The notes beneath the pieces were generated by a model that saw only the letters and a list, made by a program, of their open reading frames with translations, searched no databases and was not told the origin of the DNA. A stretch of DNA of 57,239 nt from a virus, in IMG/VR virus record IMGVR_UViG_3300039159_000385, positions 1-57,239 of that record; one strand, 5' to 3'. Each line of letters starts with the position of its first letter. The stretch's first letter is position 1. Made by a program: the position numbers and the translations under genes. Of the stretch, positions 1-6,545 are shown piece by piece.

Positions 1-115
1 GCTCGGTGCCGGGGCCGGGGCCGGTGCTCGGTGCTCGGTGCTCGGTGCTCGGTGCTCGGTGCTCGGTGCTCGGTGCTCGGTGCTCGGTGCTCGGCACCGG
101 GGCCGGTGCTCGGGG
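1..115. repeat. GC-rich minisatellite (GCTCGGT heptamer array with GGGGCC units)
   Basis: No gene is visible here. A heptamer GCTCGGT is repeated about ten times between 25 and 97, flanked by GGGGCC-type units. The window also ends in the same heptamer, so both ends would merge into one array if the molecule is circular or was cut inside the repeat. With the last 237 bases of the window it forms a gene-free stretch of about 420 bases that holds this array, a terminator-like hairpin and a promoter-like element. Confidence 0.9.
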
Positions 116-135
116 CCGGGGCCGGAACGAACGAC

Positions 136-160
136 GGCCGGAGCTCGTGAGGCTCCGGCC
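136..160 (-). terminator. Hairpin behind the radC unit (terminator-like)
   Basis: GGCCGGAGC and GCTCCGGCC form a perfect 9-bp stem around the 7-base loop TCGTGAG, 25 bases past the stop of the 106-residue gene. A near-identical hairpin lies at 1254-1278, also just past the end of a minus-strand unit. No clear T-run follows, so this could be a terminator without a U tract or an mRNA-end stabiliser. Confidence 0.55.
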
Positions 161-184
161 GCTCGCCCACTGTCACGGCCGGGG

Positions 185-505
185 CTACAACCACTCGGCC
201 AACGCTATCCGGCCGAGACAGTCCCGGCCGAGTCCCGGCACGCTCAACCCGGCCGGTGGCATGTCATTCACGGCCGCCCACACTGTCGGTACGTCGGCCA
301 CGTATTCCACATATAAATAGTCGCCGAGTTGGGGGGCTACTACACAATACTTCGCCCACGCCGGGGCCGGGGCTACGCAATCGTCTCCGACATCGGCCAC
401 ACGGACGGCCAGAGTCTCGCCGGAGTTGCTGCCATACGTGCCGTCGGTCTGCCACTTCGGGCTATCGCCGATCATACTCTCCCGGCCCACGCTCCCGGCC
501 TTCAT
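185..505 (-). CDS. Hypothetical protein, coupled to radC
   Basis: Unknown 106-residue protein. Its ATG shares bases with the radC stop codon (ATGA, 502-505), so the two are almost certainly co-translated. It has no membrane segment and no zinc-binding cluster. The middle third (about residues 33-82) alternates hydrophobic and polar residues as in a small beta-rich domain. It is the last gene of its unit and is followed by a hairpin. I do not recognise a family. The coding strand contains no CGC trinucleotide, as in all genes of this region. Confidence 0.6.
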   Translation of the reverse strand: MKAGSVGRESMIGDSPKWQTDGTYGSNSGETLAVRVADVGDDCVAPAPAWAKYCVVAPQLGDYLYVEYVADVPTVWAAVNDMPPAGLSVPGLGRDCLGRIALAEWL

Positions 506-993
506 AGGATCCCCATTTCAGCAAACGAACGGTAATTCCCACCACCTACCACTACGTGGTCATTTACCGGGATCCCAAGCAATAGCCCGGCCGCTACCAG
601 TTGGGTAGTTACCGCCCGATCCTGTCGGCTCGGATCCGGGTCGCCGCTCGGGTGATTATGGGCCACCACAATAGCCGCCGAACCGACTAGGATCGCTGGC
701 CGGAACACTTCCCTAGGATGGACTAGGCTTGAATCAAGTATCCCACGAGTGATTAGCACCGGATCCCCGATTACCCTGTGCTGTACGTCCAACATTATCA
801 CGTAGAAAGCTTCGGCCGTTTCGGACATAAAAATACCCGCCATGATAGCCGCCGCATCCCGTGGCCCACGCACACTCTGCCGCTCGGTCGTGGCCGGTGA
901 TCCTTCCCGGACTAGCCGCAGGGTACCGGCCGCCGGAGTCTGTAGCACGTACAGCTCGGCCAGCCCACGGACTACCTTTCTCGACATTGCCAT
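502..993 (-). CDS. radC: RadC-like JAB/MPN-domain protein
   Basis: This is a 163-residue member of the RadC family of JAMM metallo-domain proteins, common on phages, plasmids and integrative elements and often near anti-restriction genes. The JAMM motif H-x-H-x7-S-x2-D is intact: H112, H114, S122 and D125, within the stretch HNHPSGDPDPSRQD. The DNA-binding HhH part of full-length chromosomal RadC is missing, which is usual for mobile-element versions. I chose the ATG at 993 because GGGGGA lies 4 bases upstream; a second ATG is at 987, and an in-frame start at 1080 would run through the promoter-like element. That element (1045-1062) lies about 50 bases upstream. The biochemical role of RadC proteins remains unclear. 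Confidence 0.85.
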   Translation of the reverse strand: MAMSRKVVRGLAELYVLQTPAAGTLRLVREGSPATTERQSVRGPRDAAAIMAGIFMSETAEAFYVIMLDVQHRVIGDPVLITRGILDSSLVHPREVFRPAILVGSAAIVVAHNHPSGDPDPSRQDRAVTTQLVAAGLLLGIPVNDHVVVGGGNYRSFAEMGIL

Positions 994-1044
994 TCTATCC
1001 CCCGGCCGCCGCCGGTTAGTGTGAACCTGAACAACCATTACTAG

Positions 1045-1062
1045 TGTATACATATTACTACA
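1045..1062 (-). promoter_or_regulatory. Promoter/operator-like element, copy 1 (radC unit)
   Basis: On the minus strand this reads TGTAGTAATATGTATACA. Near-identical 18-mers stand before the other units of the region (4723-4740, 5124-5141, 57074-57091). The right half contains the palindrome TGTATACA. It lies 51 bases upstream of the radC ATG in a short AT-rich window inside very GC-rich DNA. It could be a promoter core, an operator, or both. Confidence 0.6.
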
Positions 1063-1080
1063 GTAACCGACGGGCCGCAA

Positions 1081-1253
1081 GTAGGGGCCGGGGCCGGGGC
1101 TCGGGGCCGGGGCCGATTGTCTAAGTGTCTACCAGGGTATGCACCGGCAAGGATTGCCTAGTCCGTGGCCGGGGCTCGGGGCCGGGGCTCGGGGCCGGGG
1201 CTCGGGGCCGGGGCCGGGGCCGGGGGCCGCAGCTCGGGGCCGGAACGGACAAC
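1081..1253. repeat. Intergenic cassette A: GGGGCC/GCTC array plus conserved 65-bp block
   Basis: Positions 1081-1118 and about 1165-1245 are tandem GGGGCCGGGGCTC units. Between them, 1113-1178 is a block nearly repeated at 5176-5240; the shared parts include ACCAGGGT, CCGGCAAG and CCTAGTCCGTGGCCGGGG. Both copies can fold a small stem GGCAA/TTGCC with different loops (GGA here, GCT there). The order hairpin, array, block, 18-bp element, gene is the same at both places. Confidence 0.8.
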
Positions 1254-1278
1254 GGCCGGAGCTTGTGAGGCTCCGGCC
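1254..1278 (-). terminator. Hairpin behind the 328-residue gene (terminator-like)
   Basis: GGCCGGAGC/GCTCCGGCC stem of 9 bp around TTGTGAG, 28 bases past a stop codon. It is the twin of the hairpin at 136-160, differing by one loop base. The flanks GGGGCCGGAACG are also shared, so the whole end-of-unit segment looks duplicated. Confidence 0.55.
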
Positions 1279-1305
1279 GTCCGTTCCGTTCCGCTCCGCT
1301 CCGGG

Positions 1306-2292
1306 CTACTTCACCACCGACAGCCCCCCACGCTTGCCGGTAGGCTTGGGCTTGCCGGTACGCTTGGCCGTCTCGGCCGCCGGGGCCGGGGCCGTCCCAA
1401 CAATCAAATAATCGTCACTCGGGGCCGGGGCCGTCTCGGCCGTCATCCCGTCCGGCCGCACATTGGCCGCCCAACCGTCAAGTACCGCCACCGCCCGCAA
1501 CCGCACAACGTCACCGGCCGCCATTACACCGACAGACACGTTATCGGTCCACGCCCCGGCACACTCCGCAGGCCAGAGGGCCGCCGGGTCCCCGAGTATT
1601 TCCCCGTAGCCGTCCGGCAGACACACCACTACGCCACCGGCCCCGATATAGACCCGAAAAAACTCGGACGGGTCGTCGTGCTCCGCCGATACGTCCGGGG
1701 CATCCAGCACGATACCCGTACGGTACACCGGACGGCCGCCGGGCCGGGCCTTGAGCATGGAAAGCACCGCCCCACGCACCCGGCCGTCAGAATCGCTGTC
1801 ACCGGCCACAGTCACGAGGTCCAGACGATCGGCCAGCCCCAGCACGGCCGCCGTCCGCTCGGTCCACCGCCGGAGCTTGGCCGGATCGTGCAAAATTGCC
1901 CGTTCGCTCGGACGAAACAGGGAGACACGAGCCGCCCACCGGCCAGTTGAAATGACACCATCGCCCACGAGGGACACAAAGTTACCGGGAGTGCCACGGA
2001 GCATATCGGGATTGAGCAACCGGCCGCCGGACTGTGCCGGATCGCCGGGCCGGTGACTGTCCGGGCTCGCCGTCCCGGCCGCCGGATCGGTCCAGACGGC
2101 CGGGAGCAATCCGGCCGCCGTATTCACATTACCGGGCTTGAGCACATGCACCAGGGTCCCGGCCGGGAGAGATGTCCCGTAGTCGGGGAAATGTACCCGG
2201 CCGGGGCCGGAGACGGCCGCCGGGGCCGTCTCGGCCACCGGCACGGCCGCCGTTCCCTTCCCTTTCCCTTTCGCTTTCGTCGTCGTCGTCAT
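1306..2292 (-). CDS. Hypothetical protein, 328 residues
   Basis: Not recognised. The N-terminus is basic and repetitive (Lys-Gly pairs), followed by an Ala/Pro/Thr linker containing AETAPAA. The centre (about residues 95-250) looks globular, with patterns such as GRWAARVSLFRPSERAIL. The C-terminus is again basic with ETAPA-type linkers and Lys/Gly repeats. The two basic, disordered ends suggest nucleic-acid binding, but no motif proves it. The ATG at 2292 has a GGGGG run 8 bases upstream; an in-frame GTG lies two codons earlier. It is the last gene of the unit that starts at 4676. Confidence 0.65.
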   Translation of the reverse strand: MTTTTKAKGKGKGTAAVPVAETAPAAVSGPGRVHFPDYGTSLPAGTLVHVLKPGNVNTAAGLLPAVWTDPAAGTASPDSHRPGDPAQSGGRLLNPDMLRGTPGNFVSLVGDGVISTGRWAARVSLFRPSERAILHDPAKLRRWTERTAAVLGLADRLDLVTVAGDSDSDGRVRGAVLSMLKARPGGRPVYRTGIVLDAPDVSAEHDDPSEFFRVYIGAGGVVVCLPDGYGEILGDPAALWPAECAGAWTDNVSVGVMAAGDVVRLRAVAVLDGWAANVRPDGMTAETAPAPSDDYLIVGTAPAPAAETAKRTGKPKPTGKRGGLSVVK

Positions 2293-2306
2293 CGTCACAA
2301 CCCCCG

Positions 2307-3221
2307 TTAGAACGTAAGGAACGAACCGGCCGGGCTATCCGTCCGGGTAACCGTCACGGCCGCCGCCGCTTCCAACCGCACCGCTCGCACCGCTCGCACC
2401 GCTTGAGCCGCCGTAGCTTGTCCGTCCGCTACCGCTACCACCGCCCGAGTTACTGACGCCTCCCTAGCCGCCCGGAGCACTTGGGCCGCCGTTCCTTTCC
2501 CGTTCACCGTCGCATATATTGCCCTGTCTAGGGCCGCCTCTCGGGCCGCCTGTAGGGCCGCCGCCGCCGCCGCCGCCGCTACCGGGTGAATCGGGATCCC
2601 TACACCCGTCCGCTCGCCTTTCGCATTGCCTACCCGACTCGCCGGGGCCGCCGGGGCCGTCTCGGCCGATTCCAGAGACGTTAGAAACGCCTCGGCCCGC
2701 TCGGCTAAATCGGACGCCGCCGCCGCCGTCACTTTGCTTCGAGCTTTCGCCACACTCCCCCCCGTTGTTGTTGGTTGTGCCCACGGGTCCCGGCCGTCGG
2801 CCGTCCGGCCCATCCGTTCGTACACCGCCGCCCACTTGTCCCGCCGGGCTTCCCGATCGTCGGCCCGCCGTGCTTCGTCGGCCCGTATTGCTTTGATGTC
2901 CACCGTAGCCACTCCCCAACGGGATTGCCCGTAGTCGGTCGCTAGGTCACGGTGGTCGTACCACCAATTCCAACCGGTATTGTCCAGAGTGTACCGGCCT
3001 TCCGGCCAGTCTGCCGGGTCGTGTGGGCAATCGGTACCGGGGCCGGTGACGGGCTCCGGCAATAGCTCTAGGCCGTAGCCGTTCCCGTTATGCCGCACGT
3101 CGTCGGCCCGTAGCCGAGTACACTGTGCCGCTAGGGCCGTGGCCCGTTGAGCCGTCGTATACTCGTTGAGCCGCTTGATCGTCAAGCCCTGATTGTATCG
3201 GCTTGTGGTGTGCTTCTTCAC
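2307..3221 (-). CDS. Hypothetical Ala-rich protein, 304 residues
   Basis: Unknown. I start it at the GTG at 3221, which overlaps the stop of the preceding gene as GTGA, a junction used throughout this genome. Residues about 60-120 are rich in Trp, Asp and Gly (TLDNTGWNWWYDHRDL); a stretch of about 30 charged residues (ADEARRADDREARRDKW) follows, probably helical. The C-terminal half is Ala-rich with imperfect repeats of the type AAREAALDRAI and AAREASVTRAV. That pattern suggests helical repeats. Fourteen bases separate it from the next gene. Confidence 0.6.
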   Translation of the reverse strand: MKKHTTSRYNQGLTIKRLNEYTTAQRATALAAQCTRLRADDVRHNGNGYGLELLPEPVTGPGTDCPHDPADWPEGRYTLDNTGWNWWYDHRDLATDYGQSRWGVATVDIKAIRADEARRADDREARRDKWAAVYERMGRTADGRDPWAQPTTTGGSVAKARSKVTAAAASDLAERAEAFLTSLESAETAPAAPASRVGNAKGERTGVGIPIHPVAAAAAAAALQAAREAALDRAIYATVNGKGTAAQVLRAAREASVTRAVVAVADGQATAAQAVRAVRAVRLEAAAAVTVTRTDSPAGSFLTF

Positions 3222-3712
3222 GACACACCACCGGCCGCCGGGGCCGTCTCGGGTAGGGGCTCGGGGACTACCACATAGTCGGGCCGGTACTCCACCGCAG
3301 TGTCCCGCAGTAGGGAAAGCACGGCCGCCACCGTCGCCCAATTAACGCCGTATATCTTACGGCCCGCCTCGGTCGTCAAGCCGAACACCGACGCCACCGC
3401 TAGGCACGCCGCCTCACGGCTACCGCACAGTAGGACGCCCGGCAGATAGGGAGCCGACACTATCCAAGCAACCCACGCCGGGAGCCCGCTACTACCAACC
3501 CACCAACTAGCCGATAGGCCGCCCACGGGCACGGCCGTTAGTACCGGATCCGCACTGTGACACACGATATTGGAATATCGGCCGCTCGCCTTGAGCACGC
3601 CCGGCAAGTCTCGGAACGCACACGCTAGGACGGCCGAACCGCCACGGATCGGGACGCTACCGGGCACGGCCGGGGCTCCGGGCACGGCCGCCGCTTCGGC
3701 CGCCGTCAACAT
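3218..3712 (-). CDS. Tandem paralog family, member 3 (164 residues)
   Basis: Unknown function. It is a diverged relative of the two genes just upstream. The shared core is Pro-x-Trp-x-x-Trp, a short loop, a hydrophobic strand with VLLC, Ser/Thr-x-x-Ala-Ala/Arg, then LAxASVFGL. Here it reads GLPAWVAWIVSAPYLPG and then VLLCGSREAACLAVASVFGL. The C-terminus PAAGGVS matches the PAAGGVPC end of the next paralog. No signal peptide or clear membrane anchor. Its ATG overlaps the upstream stop by 7 bases. Confidence 0.6.
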   Translation of the reverse strand: MLTAAEAAAVPGAPAVPGSVPIRGGSAVLACAFRDLPGVLKASGRYSNIVCHSADPVLTAVPVGGLSASWWVGSSGLPAWVAWIVSAPYLPGVLLCGSREAACLAVASVFGLTTEAGRKIYGVNWATVAAVLSLLRDTAVEYRPDYVVVPEPLPETAPAAGGVS

Positions 3713-4242
3713 GGCACACCACCGGCCGCCGGGGCCACGATCGCCGGGGTGACGACCGATACCCGGCCGTAGCCGCAGGACGCCACGGCCGCCGCTATCG
3801 CCTCACGGGCCGGAAGGTCCACGGCCGCCCGCTCACGTACGCCCCAGAACGTCGCCACGAGGATTCGGGCCGATTGAACCGACTCAGTCCAATAGTCGCC
3901 CGCTTCCATCGTCATTACGTACACTCCGGCCCACGCCGGGATAGTCGGCACATATGCCGGGTTCCCGTACCAACTCGGCACGATCGACACCGGCACGCCG
4001 ACCGCTACCGCACGGCCGCCGCTGTCGGCCACGAGCCCGTGGGCTTCCATCATCCGGAGCTCTAGGCCACGATCGCACAGACCGACGGCCGGTGAAAGCT
4101 CACGCCCGGCCGCCACGAGGGCCGGGACGGCCGCCACCGTCACCGGGGCCGCCGACGGTGGCAGTAGGATACGACGGCCGCCCGTCGGCAGTACCGGAAT
4201 GATCCGGAGCCGTGGCCCCATCGTCAACCGCCGGGCCGTCAC
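3706..4242 (-). CDS. Tandem paralog family, member 2 (178 residues)
   Basis: Unknown function, the middle of three tandem relatives. The shared core reads IPAWAGVYVM, then SVQSARILVATFWGV about 15 residues later. An upstream part (PSWYGNPAYVPTIPAW) is specific to this copy. The GTG at 4242 overlaps the upstream TGA as GTGA; there is no better start. The product is slightly longer than its neighbours because of an N-terminal extension rich in Arg and Pro. Confidence 0.6.
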   Translation of the reverse strand: MTARRLTMGPRLRIIPVLPTGGRRILLPPSAAPVTVAAVPALVAAGRELSPAVGLCDRGLELRMMEAHGLVADSGGRAVAVGVPVSIVPSWYGNPAYVPTIPAWAGVYVMTMEAGDYWTESVQSARILVATFWGVRERAAVDLPAREAIAAAVASCGYGRVSVVTPAIVAPAAGGVPC

Positions 4243-4676
4243 GACAACACCTCGCACCGGCCGCCGGTAAGAGCCGCCACGATCGCCGCATATCCGGCCA
4301 GCTCGGCCGCCGTCGGGAACGTCTCGGCCTCGCCTTCCAATGCCCACACGAACGCCAACGCCATCCGGGCCGTCGCTTCGGTATTGCACACGAGTACACC
4401 GGCACCGTCTAGCCACTCGGCACCGGCCGCCCACGACGCCCACGACGGCATGGGCCGGAGCCCGGTAACATCCCATTTCTGGCCGTCGGCATCATAGGCC
4501 GACATAGCCCACGCCGAGCCGAGAGACGACACGTTCCCCAGAGCCGCACCGAAGTAGGCCCAACACTCCGGCCGGGCTTCCTCGGCCGTGGCCGTACCCA
4601 CAACACGGGCCACTTTCGCCACCGCCGCCACCGCCGCCGCCGTCATTACCATTTCCAACCGCTTGACTTGTCCCAT
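4239..4676 (-). CDS. Tandem paralog family, member 1 (145 residues)
   Basis: First gene of the unit 4676-1306 and first of three tandem paralogs. It has an Ala/Val-rich N-terminal helix (about residues 10-30), then the family core: MPSWASWAAGAEWLDG followed by VLVCNTEATARMALAFVWAL. The ATG at 4676 is preceded by a run of seven G, consistent with a G-run ribosome binding site. The 18-bp promoter-like element lies 46 bases upstream. No known domain is recognisable. Confidence 0.65.
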   Translation of the reverse strand: MGQVKRLEMVMTAAAVAAVAKVARVVGTATAEEARPECWAYFGAALGNVSSLGSAWAMSAYDADGQKWDVTGLRPMPSWASWAAGAEWLDGAGVLVCNTEATARMALAFVWALEGEAETFPTAAELAGYAAIVAALTGGRCEVLS

Positions 4677-4722
4677 AATCCCCCCCGGAGTGTATGAAAG
4701 CAACCGCCAACCACCAACCACA

Positions 4723-4740
4723 TGTAAACATATTACTACA
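4723..4740 (-). promoter_or_regulatory. Promoter/operator-like element, copy 2
   Basis: The minus strand reads TGTAGTAATATGTTTACA, differing from copy 1 at one position. It heads the six-gene unit 4676-1306 and is 46 bases from the start codon. It is the only copy in this region without a GGGGCC array next to it. Confidence 0.6.
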
Positions 4741-4770
4741 CTACCGCACTGCCGTCAATCCCCCCAGACG

Positions 4771-5082
4771 TTACCCGGCCCGACACTGTGGGCAATCGTC
4801 GCACACCCCGGAGCCGTCTAGCACGCCGATTGCTCCGTGATCGCACACGCCGACGCACCCGGCTACCGGGGCCGGGGCCGCCACCGGGGCCGGACTACGC
4901 CGGACGCCGACTATAGTACGCCGACGCCCGGCCGATCGCTTTTCCGGTACCGGCACCACTTCGGCCCGATAGGGCCACCACCGGGCCAGATCATCGACAT
5001 ACCCGGCCGCTTCACGTTCCGTGTCCCAAGGTCCGACCCGGCACGGGCCACCACTACACACCGTCACCACATAGTAAAGCAT
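4771..5082 (-). CDS. Small protein with C-terminal zinc-ribbon-like cysteines
   Basis: 103 residues, unknown. The N-terminal half (YYVVTVCSGGPCRVGPWDTE, then a Tyr/Trp-rich helix) looks like a compact domain. A Pro/Ala linker leads to a C-terminal cluster Cys-Val-Gly-Val-Cys-Asp-His...Cys-Asp-Asp-Cys-Pro-Gln-Cys, which could bind one zinc ion. The ATG follows a G-run (GGGGGGGC). It is a single-gene unit with its own copy of the 18-bp element 41 bases upstream. Confidence 0.6.
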   Translation of the reverse strand: MLYYVVTVCSGGPCRVGPWDTEREAAGYVDDLARWWPYRAEVVPVPEKRSAGRRRTIVGVRRSPAPVAAPAPVAGCVGVCDHGAIGVLDGSGVCDDCPQCRAG

Positions 5083-5123
5083 GCCCCCCCCGTCCGCCGA
5101 CGGTTAGTGTTCTCGTTGTCCTC

Positions 5124-5141
5124 TGTTTACAGACTACTACA
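5124..5141 (-). promoter_or_regulatory. Promoter/operator-like element, copy 3
   Basis: The minus strand reads TGTAGTAGTCTGTAAACA. The TGTAGTA half and the TGTNNACA half are kept, the middle differs. The shared downstream stretch ACACTAACCGBCGG also follows copy 1 before its gene, so the conserved upstream region is longer than the 18-mer. Confidence 0.6.
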
Positions 5142-5175
5142 CCAGGCCACGGAACGCAACGGCTCTGGGGCCGGG

Positions 5176-5300
5176 CCGATTGTCCAGGATGTTTACCAGG
5201 GTTGCATCCGGCAAGCTTTGCCTAGTCCGTGGCCGGGGCTCGGGGCCGGGGCCGGGGCTCGTGGCCGTGGCTCGGGGCCGGGGCTCGGGGCCGTCTCGGC
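5176..5300. repeat. Intergenic cassette B: conserved block plus GGGGCC/GCTC array
   Basis: 5176-5240 repeats the block at 1113-1178, including CCTAGTCCGTGGCCGGGG and the small GGCAA/TTGCC stem. It is followed by GGGGCCGGGGCTC-type units and a copy of GGCCGTCTCGGCC (5289-5301). The array ends where the GCG-free composition ends (first GCG at 5308). Confidence 0.8.
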
Positions 5301-5305
5301 CAGGC

Positions 5306-5322
5306 CCGCGCGCCGCGCGCGG
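5306..5322 (-). terminator. Hairpin behind the recU-like gene (terminator-like)
   Basis: CCGCGCG and CGCGCGG form a perfect 7-bp stem with a 3-base loop, 13 bases past the last stop of the early operon. It occupies the place of the GGCCGGAGC hairpins of the neighbouring region but is made of the very trinucleotides missing there. No T-run follows. Confidence 0.45.
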
Positions 5323-5334
5323 AACCGGCGGCCG

Positions 5335-6030
5335 CTAGGTCGGTGTCGGCTCGGCCAGGACGCGCGCCCAGTCCCAAAACGGGCGGCCGCGCGCCACTTC
5401 GACGAGCGGGGTTGGGTACACGACCCGGTGCGGCGTTTCGATGCGCCGATCCGCGCCCCGGCCCACGATCGCGCGCACCGGCACCTCGCCGTCGTCGTTC
5501 AGGAGCGGCGCTAACGCGCTCGCGGGCACCAGGAACACCGCGCCCCCATCCGGCGCACATTCGGCGTCCAGGCAGGCGTAGAACGCGATCCCGCCCGCCT
5601 CCGCAAACCGCATGAGCCAGGCGACTTGCCCCCGGATCCGGCGCACATCGCGCGGGTCGAGCTTCGGCGCGAGGACCGCGATGGTCAGCTTTGCTTTGCC
5701 GGTCGCGCCCTTGGCGTCGAACGCGACCGGCCGGGGCGCGCCGTTGACGGTCACGAGGCCGACAAAATCGGGCGCGAGCCCGCTTGCCGTCCGGCGCACG
5801 TTGCCAGGCGCGCCGCGCGTCTTTTCGCCCACGGCCGCGATCACCGCCACCCCGTCATGCGCGTAGCGCAGATGGGCGCGGTTCAGCATTTCCTCGAACC
5901 GCTCGCCGGAGCGGTTGCCGGCCGCTCCGGCGTGGGCGCGGGTCGCCGTATCAAGCGCACTCACCGGGTCGAGCGCGTACCCACCGCGCGGCAGCGCCAC
6001 CGTTGCCGGCATAAAGCGTCGAGCGCGCAT
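5335..6030 (-). CDS. recU: RecU-like Holliday junction resolvase
   Basis: 231 residues with the layout of the RecU family of PD-(D/E)xK nucleases, which cut four-way junctions in recombination and phage replication. Visible signatures are GERFEEMLN (42-50) with a Tyr-containing helix and DGVAVI after it; D88 in APDFVGLV; the VAFDAKG core (D105, K107) after a beta strand; and a helix with Gln and AGGIAFYAC. The ATG at 6030 overlaps the upstream TAA as TAATG. It is the last gene of the long early operon. RecT in the same operon supports a recombination role. Confidence 0.75.
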   Translation of the reverse strand: MRARRFMPATVALPRGGYALDPVSALDTATRAHAGAAGNRSGERFEEMLNRAHLRYAHDGVAVIAAVGEKTRGAPGNVRRTASGLAPDFVGLVTVNGAPRPVAFDAKGATGKAKLTIAVLAPKLDPRDVRRIRGQVAWLMRFAEAGGIAFYACLDAECAPDGGAVFLVPASALAPLLNDDGEVPVRAIVGRGADRRIETPHRVVYPTPLVEVARGRPFWDWARVLAEPTPT

Positions 6031-6545
6031 TACAGCGCCCGGTCCGTGTGACTCTGTGCCCGCAGCCGTTCTAGGGCGCGCCGTTCCTGCCGCGACGGCT
6101 GGCGCATGATCGGCGACAGCGGCGCCGGCGGTTCGTCCTCCGCAAACGCGTTCACCGCATCCACGAGCCGCAGGACGGCGAGCGGCCCGTGGGCGGCCGT
6201 CGAACCGGGCAGCGGTTCGATCACGCCGTGCTCGTTCACGCACCGCGCGTCGAGAAAGGCGTCGAGCGCCGTGGAGCCCACGAGGAGCAGCGTTTCGACC
6301 ATCGCCACCGGGAGCGTGCAGTTCGCGGCGCCCTCCAGGAGTGCGTTTTGCGACTGCGCCAGCAGTGCCCGGAGCCCCAACCGGGCGACGTTCAGGCTGT
6401 GCAGCCGTCGCTCCATCTGCTCGGCATCGCCGCCGGGCGGGGCGTCCAGGTCGGGCAGCCGGGTCGCGGGGTGCGCATTTGGTGCACCGGGTGCGGGCGG
6501 GGCCGACACGGGGCGGCCGTTGGCGTCAAAGATCATCGGGTACAC
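6030..6545 (-). CDS. Hypothetical protein, 171 residues
   Basis: Unknown. The N-terminal 40 residues are Pro/Ala-rich and probably disordered. Residues about 42-105 look helical with a leucine-rich pattern (RRLHSLNVARLGLRALLAQ). The C-terminus is basic. It overlaps the end of the DUF1376 gene by about 20 bases and the start of the recU-like gene by the TAATG junction. An alternative start is the ATG three codons later. Confidence 0.6.
   Translation of the reverse strand: MYPMIFDANGRPVSAPPAPGAPNAHPATRLPDLDAPPGGDAEQMERRLHSLNVARLGLRALLAQSQNALLEGAANCTLPVAMVETLLLVGSTALDAFLDARCVNEHGVIEPLPGSTAAHGPLAVLRLVDAVNAFAEDEPPAPLSPIMRQPSRQERRALERLRAQSHTDRAL

Noticed and set aside
1-5307. GCG absence explained as avoidance of GCGC/CGCG restriction sites
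   Set aside because: Palindrome avoidance would not remove isolated GCG while leaving CGC, and it would be symmetric between strands.
1-5307. The GCG-free domain as an assembly chimera
   Set aside because: I cannot exclude it, but it has phage-like gene packing, shares the 18-bp element with the neighbouring module across the window ends, and its borders are at gene ends. Reads would decide.
5335-6243. Longer start for the recU-like gene (302 residues)
   Set aside because: The extra 71 residues lie over the upstream gene, are Arg/Ala-rich without pattern, and the ATG at 6030 makes the usual overlap.
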